Shown here piece by piece: positions 18,361 to 25,939 of a stretch of DNA of 39,488 nucleotides; position 1 is the stretch's first letter, and every line of letters begins with the position of its first letter. The notes under the pieces are model-generated. The model saw only the letters and a list, made by a program, of their open reading frames with translations. It did no database searches and was not told where the DNA came from. The translations under genes were made by a program, and so were the position numbers. The stretch comes from a bacterium (GTDB taxonomy: Bacteria; Patescibacteriota; Patescibacteriia; JACQRZ01), in contig JAHFJA010000002.1 in NCBI GenBank assembly GCA_023246095.1, forward strand, positions 1-39,488. The letters run 5' to 3'.

Positions 18361-19465
18361 CTATTCTGAAATGGCTTGAGGGAGCTTCTTACGCCATTTT
18401 ATATACTCCTCGATAAAAGGCAATAGCTGGCCATCCAATACATCTTGAATTTGGTCTGTTTCATAGTTTGTACGATGATCCTTCACCATTTTATAAGGAT
18501 TCAGTACATATGAGCGGATTTGATTCCCCCACGCCGCTTCATGGTATTCTCCCCTCAATTCCTGTCGCTCTTCCTCGCGCTGTGCCAACGAAAGCTGGTG
18601 AAGCTTTGCTTTAAGGTATCGCATCGCTGTCTCCTTGTTTTGGAGCTGAGAACGCTCATTTTGACACGTAACGACGATTCCTGAGGGTATGTGAGTGATA
18701 CGTACCGCTGAGTCAGTGGTGTTGACTCCTTGACCTCCTTTGCCCGACGCACGATACACATCAATGCGTATATCATCAGGTGACACCACCACTTCTTGTG
18801 TTTCTCCTAAATCAGGAATGACTTCAACCAGAGCAAATGATGTCTGACGCAACTTTTCTCCATCAAATGGAGAAATACGTACCAAACGATGTACTCCCGC
18901 TTCAGTATGAAGGTACCCGTACGCGTACGGGCCCTGCACCTCAAACGTCACACTCTTAATTCCCGCTTCACCCCCCTGTTGTTGATCCAATATGCGCACG
19001 GTCCATCCTTGTTGTTCACAAAATCGCAAATACATCCGCAACAACATCTCTGCCCAGTCCATCGCATCGACACCCCCGGTGCCTGCATGGATAGCCATCA
19101 TCGCATTATTGGTACTGTAGGGTTCTGAAAATAACGCTTGAAATTCATAACGTTCAAATTCAGTCTTTAACGCTTCAAACGACTGACTGATCTGTTCGGA
19201 CGCATCCGCTCCATACGTACTCGCCATTTCCGCTAGCGTATCTGCATCACTTTTAAGACGGTCCCATAGTTCAATGGTCTCTTTGTCCCGAGCAAGTTGT
19301 TGTCCCTGTCGTCGAGCGTGATCGGCATCTGACCAAAAATCCGGATTTGTCATTTCCTTCTCAATCGTCGCAATACGCGCCCTCAAAGTATCAAGGTCAA
19401 AGTAACCCCCTACATTCGTCGATACGAATACACAACGTATCGATATTATGAATCGGTGATGGCAT
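18361..19465 (-). CDS. prfB: Peptide chain release factor 2 with programmed +1 frameshift
   Basis: RF2 ends translation at UGA and UAA. A 22-codon first part starts at the ATG at 19465 (MPSPIHNID...) and ends CRGLL followed by in-frame UGA (19399-19397). A +1 shift at CTT TGA C continues as DLDTLRARIATIEKE, giving 367 residues, close to the usual 365. The full site (SD-like AGGGGG, 3 nt, CTTTGAC) is intact. Domain features: SPF recognition tripeptide in LVRISPFDGE and GGQ in RASGKGGQGVNTTDSAVRITH. The coordinates include the single skipped base at 19399. It starts 12 nt after the htrA stop. Confidence 0.95.
19397..19411 (-). promoter_or_regulatory. prfB programmed frameshift signal
   Basis: Minus strand: AGGGGG (19411-19406), TTA spacer, CTT (19402-19400), TGA (19399-19397), then C. 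This is the arrangement known from E. coli prfB. Low RF2 leaves the UGA unfilled and favours the +1 slip, so RF2 controls its own level. Confidence 0.92.
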
Positions 19466-19476
19466 GCTGTATGTGG

Positions 19477-20793
19477 TTATTTATTCGTCGAATCATTAAA
19501 CTCTCCCAGTGTGACTTTCACATCCTTTTCTTTTCCTTGAGAAAACACTTTCAATGTCACGTCAGTATTGGGATCATAGCGAGACAATAGGTGTGCGAGA
19601 GCGTTATTATCGTCAATCTTTGTCCCATTTACTTCCAAAATAATATCCCCTTCCACAATACCCGCCTTTTCTGCGGGACTACCCGATACGACCCCTCGTT
19701 CTTTTTGAGTGACATTACCCACCACCACTGCGCCGTAATCATGAGGTAAATTGTTTTTCTTTACGTATTCCTCATCAACCATTTGATAGCGGACGCCAAG
19801 CCATGGTCGAACAATCTTCCCGAACTTTTTCACACTTTCCAAATCTCGCTTTGCAACGCTGATAGGAATAGCAAAGCCAATTGACTGGCCTGCTTGAGAC
19901 ACCGCAGTGTTGATCCCCATCACCTTACCCGAAAGATTCAACAAAGGACCTCCAGAGTTACCAGGATTGATCGCTGCATCAGTTTGAATTGCTTCGTAAA
20001 TAGTACCCACATCCCCATTTTGATCGCTTGCCTGCACAAGACGATTAAGCCCTGAAACTACCCCTCGAGTAACCGTATTGCGAAACTCTCCAAGAGTATT
20101 TCCGATGGCAATCACTGTCTGCCCGATCTGGACAGTATCTGCATCATCAAGTTCAAGTGGTGTCAATCCTTTTTCATTGATTTTAATGATAGCGATATCG
20201 TTCAACGAATCACTGGCAACAACCGTCGCAGGATGCTCTTTCCCATCATTGGTGACCACGACATATTCAGCAGTTGTATCAGAAACAACATGATGGTTCG
20301 TCAAAATCATTCCATCTTCAGATATAATAAACCCGGAACCACCACCTACTGTTTGTTTTTCAGGCTTCTGTGTTTCTCCTTGAACAGGCGGTGTTATCTG
20401 CTGTGGCATGATCTGTTGTGGGCCTAATTGGAAAAATTGCTCAAACGGACTTCCAAGAAAAGGATTGTTACCAGTCGTGGTCGTCGGTACATCTTTTTTA
20501 ATCAAAATACTAACGACTGAGGGTGAGGCTTGTTTCACGACATCAATAGTCGCGGAATCCTCCTGAACCGTACGCGTTTCCTTTGTTATATTTGTACTAT
20601 TGGCTATCTCTGTTCCAGGAACCGAAAGGCCAAAATACGAAGCGATGCGCGACCCTTGCGTCAACCCCACCACTCCCCCGACTACTCCTCCAAAAAATCC
20701 TACCCCCACAGAAATAATGATGATGAGAACAACCACTGTCATTGTTATTGTTTTTGGCTTCTTATACACAGCCAATTCTTTTTGTGTATCCAT
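19477..20793 (-). CDS. HtrA/Deg-type serine protease
   Basis: A membrane-anchored surface quality-control protease of 438 residues. The N-terminal TM helix is at about 16-46 (ITMTVVVLIIIISVGVGFFGG). The trypsin-like domain has His168 in ILTNHHVV, Asp199 in LNDIAIIK and Ser280 in INPGNSGGPL. One PDZ domain follows from about 340 (WLGVRY... to the VTLGEF end). A Pro/Gln-rich low-complexity insertion lies between 105 and 148. It is in an operon 12 nt upstream of prfB and 11 nt downstream of an SDR gene. Confidence 0.95.
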   Translation of the reverse strand: MDTQKELAVYKKPKTITMTVVVLIIIISVGVGFFGGVVGGVVGLTQGSRIASYFGLSVPGTEIANSTNITKETRTVQEDSATIDVVKQASPSVVSILIKKDVPTTTTGNNPFLGSPFEQFFQLGPQQIMPQQITPPVQGETQKPEKQTVGGGSGFIISEDGMILTNHHVVSDTTAEYVVVTNDGKEHPATVVASDSLNDIAIIKINEKGLTPLELDDADTVQIGQTVIAIGNTLGEFRNTVTRGVVSGLNRLVQASDQNGDVGTIYEAIQTDAAINPGNSGGPLLNLSGKVMGINTAVSQAGQSIGFAIPISVAKRDLESVKKFGKIVRPWLGVRYQMVDEEYVKKNNLPHDYGAVVVGNVTQKERGVVSGSPAEKAGIVEGDIILEVNGTKIDDNNALAHLLSRYDPNTDVTLKVFSQGKEKDVKVTLGEFNDSTNK

Positions 20794-20804
20794 ATAGGTG
20801 CTCG

Positions 20805-21833
20805 TTATTTAGTGACATGCTTTGCTCCGCGGAGCGTTTTCATGAAATCAATAGTTTTTTTCAATCCTTCATCGAGAAGAACAACCGGAAACCATCCTGT
20901 TTCTTCTTTTGCCTTATATATATTGCCCATCACGTTATGACGTTCCCAGGCTCTTTGCACAGGGTCAGTGACATCGGATTCAGCGAGCCATTGAAGAGTG
21001 GATGTTGACTTGGTTAACGCTTGAATCTTATTCACCAGCTCTTTAAATGTATACTCCGCCGTATGGCTTACATTGTATACCCCCAATTGGTCAGTATTCA
21101 TAATTTTTTCAAGCGCATTGACCGCATCATCGATATAACAAAATGCTCCCTTTTCTAACGCGCGCGGAATCATGAGAGGTTCATTGCGAAGAGCACGGCT
21201 AATGAGCTCAGGAATAACACGCCCATCATCCAAATACATCCGAGGACCGTACGTCGTTCCCAATCGCACGATACTGTAAGGCAATGAATATTCTTTTGCG
21301 TACGCCAGTGTCATCGACTCTGCCATCCGCTTTGCCGTCGCGTAATAATTCAATGGATCCTGATGATCGAGAAGGCCGATGTACTCTTCCGATGGTGCAT
21401 ACCCTTCCTGGGGCAAAAGACCATAGACCCGCATGTCCGATATATATTGTACTTTCGCGCGATAGGTCACTGCCACATCCAGAACATGCTTCGTTCCTGC
21501 AATTGCGGTATACATCATATCAACGGGATTATGAAGATACCATGAAGGCGAATCAGGGAGTGCACAATGATATACCTCATGAATGCCTTCATGTACCGCC
21601 TTTGCCCTCTTGGCGTCATTCATTGTTTTCAAATCAAACGGCTCACCGATATCATGGCGCACCATCGTGAAATTGGGACGCGAAAGAAGGTGGTCGATAC
21701 TTTCCTCATGACCAGTAGTGTACGTATCAACACAAATCACCCGACGATTGTGTTCTAATAGATAATCACATAAATGTGACCCGACAAACCCCGCACCGCC
21801 AACGACTAACGCATTACGAAATTCTTGTTGCAT
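20805..21833 (-). CDS. UDP-glucuronate decarboxylase-like extended SDR, active site altered
   Basis: A 342-residue extended SDR similar in layout to UXS-type decarboxylases and epimerases. The NAD motif is GGAGFVGSH (12-20), YxxxK is Tyr164/Lys168 in NYYATAKRM, and YGPRM follows. Two things are odd: the position of the catalytic Ser/Thr (normally T-S-E-V-Y-G) is Asp133 in SDMRVYG, and the usual RIFNTYGPRM reads RLGTTYGPRM. The enzyme may work on an unusual substrate or may be non-catalytic. It lies in the operon between the subtilase and htrA. Confidence 0.88.
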   Translation of the reverse strand: MQQEFRNALVVGGAGFVGSHLCDYLLEHNRRVICVDTYTTGHEESIDHLLSRPNFTMVRHDIGEPFDLKTMNDAKRAKAVHEGIHEVYHCALPDSPSWYLHNPVDMMYTAIAGTKHVLDVAVTYRAKVQYISDMRVYGLLPQEGYAPSEEYIGLLDHQDPLNYYATAKRMAESMTLAYAKEYSLPYSIVRLGTTYGPRMYLDDGRVIPELISRALRNEPLMIPRALEKGAFCYIDDAVNALEKIMNTDQLGVYNVSHTAEYTFKELVNKIQALTKSTSTLQWLAESDVTDPVQRAWERHNVMGNIYKAKEETGWFPVVLLDEGLKKTIDFMKTLRGAKHVTK

Positions 21834-21844
21834 AGGAAAACAAA

Positions 21845-23881
21845 TTAACGTATTGAACTCACTTCGATTCCTTTAGTGTAATTCTTTTCGAAGGCAAAAA
21901 ATTGTGCAACAACTCCCTTTTGTAAATTGAACGCTCGCACATGGGGACCACCACTACTACGAGGACCGGTTATGACATCAGCAACTCCATCATCATCAAC
22001 ATCTCCACATCCTATAGTAATACCCCCTTTAAAACCTTTTCCGTAGGGATACCAACTGCGCATCAATGCGCCGACACCACTGAATACGCGCACTTCATCA
22101 CCATACACAGGAGCAACGATAACTTCGGATTTTTTGTCATTGTTCAAATCACAAGAGCTTACCTGCACTCCTGTATGGGCTGGTGCATCAAATGCACTCC
22201 ATGAAGCTTCTTTTACTCCTTTAGCATTAAAAACACGCACTTGTGCATCAGCGCCTTGCGAGGAAACAATAATTTCACCTATCCCATCACCATCGACATC
22301 GCCGACGGCTACATTCCATCCTGTACGCGAGGCCTTATCAAATGCAAAAAACTCACCTTTCAGCGTGCCATCTTGTTTAAAAATACGTACCTGCGGTCCT
22401 CCTTTTGATTCTGGCACGGTTACAATATCATCAATACCGTCATTATCGACGTCACCCATCGCAACATTTACCCCTCCGCGAAATGACTTGTCATAGGCAA
22501 AAAACTGAGTGAGTAGTTTTGCGCTTTTATCAAATATACGAACATGGGGTCCTCCCCCTTTCCCCGCAGCAACAACAATCCAATCACTGTGGGAAGACGT
22601 AGTGCTATGAAACGGAATCTTGAATGGTGCAAATGGGAAAAACGAGGAAGTGGTAGATCCCTGACGACTCATGATAGACAGAGGAGACGAACCATCACGT
22701 TTTTCCACAAGAAAAGAACCTTTTGTGGCTGCTCCCCCTCCTTGAACGATAAAGGTTGCCCCTGCTTGTTCCAAAGCAATGTGCACCGACCTTCCCACGT
22801 TTATACGTCCACATCCTAATTTACCAATATAATTCGGATTGAGCGCGCTTATATCATCACACCCCCCTGTCATGGCTGCCATAACGTCAGAAGGGCTCGC
22901 ATGAGGATTTACAGACAAAATTAAAGCAGCAAGACCTGATACCACCGCTGTCGAAAGTGACGTCCCTGACCATCCCCCACCGTATGACTTCTCAAATCCC
23001 GAAACATTGTTCTCAACCACCTCGGTCGAATAGAAATCATTACCAGGAACCGAGATATCGACGCATGAACCATAATTGGAAAACGGAGCTTTTTGTCCTA
23101 ACGCATCGAGAGCTGCAACTCCAATCACTGCATTGTCATATCCGTCATAACATGAAGGATACATCTTGGTAATCGTCGTATCGGTCCCTCCATGCAAATG
23201 GTCATCGTTACCTGAGGCAGCAACAATCACAATACCCGCCCTATGAGCCCGTGAAATGGCATCTTCAAGAAATCCACTATCGCTGGGACCCACAAAACTG
23301 AGATTGATGATGCTTGCTTTTTGTTTGATGGCATAATCAATTGCCTTCACCACTGCTATCACATCTCCTTCACCACTGCTATCAATCACGCGCAACGGCA
23401 TAATACGAGCACGCCACGAGATACCGGCAATACCGACACGATTATTTCCACGCCCCGCTGCAACCCCTGCAATCAATGTGCCGTGCTGAATACCGGCACC
23501 AATAAACGACGTACCAAATTTTGGATGAGGATCAGGAGTATTGGTCACAAAGTCCCAACCATTTACATCATCAATATATCCATTGTGGTCGTTATCAATA
23601 CCGTCACCTGGGATCTCGTTCGTGTTTACCCAAATACTATCCTTCAAATCAGGGTGATCAATATCAACTCCCGTATCGATCACCGCAATGATTGGTTGTT
23701 GCGATCCGGTACTGATCTCCCAACCTTGCCCGACGTTGATATCGCGCAAATATCCTTGTCGTACGTAATACTCATCATTGGGAGGCGTCATGATATTTGC
23801 CGCATACAACAAACCGCCTGGTTGCCCCACAAGAAGACATCCAAGGAATATAATACTACTACGTACAAACGTTTTCATCAT
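21845..23881 (-). CDS. Secreted subtilisin-like serine protease with FG-GAP repeats
   Basis: A 678-residue exported S8 protease. Signal peptide at about 1-28. The catalytic triad is Asp69 (AVIDTGVDIDHPD), His133 (IQHGTLIAGVAAG) and Ser308 (WSGTSLSTAVVSG). From about 430 onward there are four FG-GAP/VCBS-type repeats of about 55 residues, each with a GGPHVRIF-like strand and an Asp-rich calcium motif (DVDNDGIDD, DVDGDGIGE, DLNNDKKSE, DVDDDGVAD). The third is degenerate. The repeats would form a partial beta-propeller for surface or substrate binding. Gaps of 21 and 11 nt link it to its neighbours. Confidence 0.93.
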   Translation of the reverse strand: MMKTFVRSSIIFLGCLLVGQPGGLLYAANIMTPPNDEYYVRQGYLRDINVGQGWEISTGSQQPIIAVIDTGVDIDHPDLKDSIWVNTNEIPGDGIDNDHNGYIDDVNGWDFVTNTPDPHPKFGTSFIGAGIQHGTLIAGVAAGRGNNRVGIAGISWRARIMPLRVIDSSGEGDVIAVVKAIDYAIKQKASIINLSFVGPSDSGFLEDAISRAHRAGIVIVAASGNDDHLHGGTDTTITKMYPSCYDGYDNAVIGVAALDALGQKAPFSNYGSCVDISVPGNDFYSTEVVENNVSGFEKSYGGGWSGTSLSTAVVSGLAALILSVNPHASPSDVMAAMTGGCDDISALNPNYIGKLGCGRINVGRSVHIALEQAGATFIVQGGGAATKGSFLVEKRDGSSPLSIMSRQGSTTSSFFPFAPFKIPFHSTTSSHSDWIVVAAGKGGGPHVRIFDKSAKLLTQFFAYDKSFRGGVNVAMGDVDNDGIDDIVTVPESKGGPQVRIFKQDGTLKGEFFAFDKASRTGWNVAVGDVDGDGIGEIIVSSQGADAQVRVFNAKGVKEASWSAFDAPAHTGVQVSSCDLNNDKKSEVIVAPVYGDEVRVFSGVGALMRSWYPYGKGFKGGITIGCGDVDDDGVADVITGPRSSGGPHVRAFNLQKGVVAQFFAFEKNYTKGIEVSSIR

Positions 23882-23902
23882 GTAGATTAGTATAACACCC
23901 CC

Positions 23903-24604
23903 CTACTTCTGTTTCAATGAAGTGAGGGCTTTAATATGATCCTTCACCGCTTGGTCTTTGGGTGTACTCTTCAGTATTGCCTGCCAGTACATCAACGACT
24001 CTGAAGTATACCCTGTTTGTTCGAGAAATGACGCATACGACTTCATGATTCCCAACTCTTGGTTGGTGCCTACTAATCCTTGTATATACACCCCTCGTGC
24101 AACCGCGATCTGATCGAGTTGGTGCCAATAGAGTTCTGCAAGTTTTTGATAATTCTTTGGCTCCTTGGGAGCTTTTCCGATAGCCTGCTGGAAAGCATCT
24201 TTTGCAAGTTCATAATCGTGGGCTGTCGTGTATGCCGATCCCATATGTGCATAGGCAACAAATGACGCATCATTTTGTGAAGCCTTTTTATATGCATCAA
24301 TCGCGAGATCCAGTCGTCCTATTGTTTCAAAATCATTTCCAAGGCGAATATACTGTTGAAACATATTTGCAGCACCTTTTGTATTTCCGCGCTTGATTTC
24401 GTCTTCTATATTGCGAATATCTTGTTCTGTTTTGGTACGTTCATCACTGGAAAGCGAAACAGACACGATATAGTTTCGTGCAATCCTACTTGTCTCACTC
24501 ACTTGACGTGAAACCACCGGCACGACAAACCACAGTGCGAGCAGTACCAGCACAACAATCACGGTAAAACCAATAAATTTCTGCGAAGAAAGCGTTCTAT
24601 TCAT
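23903..24604 (-). CDS. Membrane-anchored TPR protein
   Basis: A 233-residue protein: an N-terminal TM helix (about 10-30, IGFTVIVVLVLLALWFVVPV), a helical linker (about 40-75), then three to four tetratricopeptide repeats (for example LDLAIDAYKKASQND, YELAKDAFQQAIGKAPKEP and YTSESLMYWQAILKSTPKD). It is probably a scaffold at the outer face of the membrane. It is the first gene of the long minus-strand operon, directly after its promoter. Confidence 0.88.
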   Translation of the reverse strand: MNRTLSSQKFIGFTVIVVLVLLALWFVVPVVSRQVSETSRIARNYIVSVSLSSDERTKTEQDIRNIEDEIKRGNTKGAANMFQQYIRLGNDFETIGRLDLAIDAYKKASQNDASFVAYAHMGSAYTTAHDYELAKDAFQQAIGKAPKEPKNYQKLAELYWHQLDQIAVARGVYIQGLVGTNQELGIMKSYASFLEQTGYTSESLMYWQAILKSTPKDQAVKDHIKALTSLKQK

Positions 24605-24643
24605 AACAATAATACTGTGTCGTTGTCTATTTAAAGTCCCTCT

Positions 24644-24673
24644 ATCTTAGTGAAAAACAGCTTTATTGTCAAA
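24644..24673 (-). promoter_or_regulatory. Promoter of the long envelope/prfB operon
   Basis: Minus-strand TTGACA (24673-24668), 18-nt spacer, TAAGAT (24649-24644). It lies 40 nt before the TPR gene and 12 nt beyond the preceding terminator. Confidence 0.6.
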
Positions 24674-24685
24674 AGTGACCTATTT

Positions 24686-24719
24686 AAAAGACTCCCGCTC
24701 AAAGAGAAGGAGTCTTTTT
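24686..24719 (-). terminator. Terminator after the 24744-25901 gene
   Basis: AAAAGACTCC pairs with GGAGTCTTTT and there are T runs on both strands. On the minus strand it lies just after the stop of the secreted Thr-linker protein. Confidence 0.85.
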
Positions 24720-24743
24720 GCTCAGATAAAGGATCTCAAATCC

Positions 24744-25901
24744 TTATCGTTTCGCGCCAGAATACGCAATTGCGCGGGAAACATCCCAATCGCGGGCAGT
24801 AGAAGGATTCCTGCCGTATGCGTATTTAAACGCCTTTACTGACGCTGCTTCGCTGGCCATATTGCGGTTCACTGATCGCAAACCATATGCCATCACGTTT
24901 ACAGCCGCCTTATCATTGGCATTGCTCATATTTGGCGTTCTCTTGTACACCATCTTGAAATTTACCGCAGCGCGATCTTCAGCGGGCTTACTTGTCTTGG
25001 AAGGAAACCTACCATTCGCGATTTTTAATGCATCAGACCATTCTGCCTCTGTCTGAGGAAGTGCCCCGAATGCGGCAAAATAACTATTCAATACACCCGC
25101 ACGCTCCCCTACTCCCAACTTGGTTGTGGAAGGAGTTCCGTATGCGATAAACGCAGTAAGCTCAGCTTTTGCATCAGCGCTTAAACCCTGGCTACCATCT
25201 AGTGATGACAAAAGTGCGGTAGCTGCTTTCTCGAGACCAGCATTAGGAGTGACACCTACTGCATTTGCAATCTCAGCCGTTGTGAGTCCATCGATAGACT
25301 TCGACTCAGCTGCTATGGTTGCAATTTGGTTGTCTCCACTGGTGGAAGTCGTTGTAGGAGAAGTTGGATTATAAGTATGGGTTGGTGATGTGGTAGTTGT
25401 GGTGGTATTTGTCGTCGTTGTGGTTGTCGTTGTAGGTGTGGTCAACAATATTGCACCGCTTCCTCCCCCTCCACCAGTGCTTCCTCCACCACCACCGCTA
25501 CTTGCCGGAGCCACATTACAGGTCGTGGCAGTATCTGGTGTGATAACAAGTCCTGTCGTGTTTTGCGGTACCACTACATAACCGGCAGACGCTGAGCATC
25601 CAACAGGGAGACCTTGACTATTGTTCATAGTATAACGATCGGCACTCTGTACACTAAGAATCTGACCTGATCCTGTTGTGACAGTGATTGTCGAAGCACC
25701 GACAACAACACTCTCTGCCTGACCACCGGTCGGGATCTTGTACGTCTTTCCCCCAAGAGTAAAGTATGTATCTACACTGTAATTAAGACTCGCCGCCAGC
25801 GCACCCTGAGCCGGGGCAAGCGATGCCACGGCGAAGAATGCAACCGCCAACCCTACAGACCAATATTTATGGTTCGATTGTATATTCATTATTTTTTTCA
25901 T
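24744..25901 (-). CDS. Secreted protein with Thr-rich linker and three helical repeats
   Basis: A 385-residue exported protein: signal peptide ending GALAAS near residue 37, an N-terminal beta domain (about 38-140) with two cysteines, a Gly/Ser then Thr/Pro-rich linker (about 140-190), and a helical C-terminal half. The last 125 residues contain three degenerate repeats of the pattern F-x3-Y/F-x-R/A-x-P followed by W/N and an I/V-A-Y/N-G end: SYFAAFGALP, NFKMVYKRTP and AFKYAYGRNP. No family recognised. The start is set by the signal peptide. The ATG overlaps a potential stem linking it to the upstream adhesin gene. Probable surface or attachment protein. Confidence 0.82.
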   Translation of the reverse strand: MKKIMNIQSNHKYWSVGLAVAFFAVASLAPAQGALAASLNYSVDTYFTLGGKTYKIPTGGQAESVVVGASTITVTTGSGQILSVQSADRYTMNNSQGLPVGCSASAGYVVVPQNTTGLVITPDTATTCNVAPASSGGGGGSTGGGGGSGAILLTTPTTTTTTTTNTTTTTTSPTHTYNPTSPTTTSTSGDNQIATIAAESKSIDGLTTAEIANAVGVTPNAGLEKAATALLSSLDGSQGLSADAKAELTAFIAYGTPSTTKLGVGERAGVLNSYFAAFGALPQTEAEWSDALKIANGRFPSKTSKPAEDRAAVNFKMVYKRTPNMSNANDKAAVNVMAYGLRSVNRNMASEAASVKAFKYAYGRNPSTARDWDVSRAIAYSGAKR

Positions 25902-25939
25902 AGGCCAAACGTAAGATTATTAATGATTGATAAGGCCTA
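25901..25939 (-). promoter_or_regulatory. Possible intercistronic coupling hairpin
   Basis: TAGGCC (25901-25906 on the plus strand) pairs with GGCCTA (25934-25939). In the mRNA the stem contains the stop codon of the upstream adhesin gene and touches the A of the next start codon. A ribosome ending the first gene would open it. Only 6 bp with a 27-nt loop, so weak on its own. Confidence 0.35.

Noticed and set aside
25391-25445. Simple GT-rich tract (plus strand) as a possible microsatellite or array
   Set aside because: It is the coding sequence for the Thr-rich linker of the secreted protein and has no separate repeat-spacer structure.
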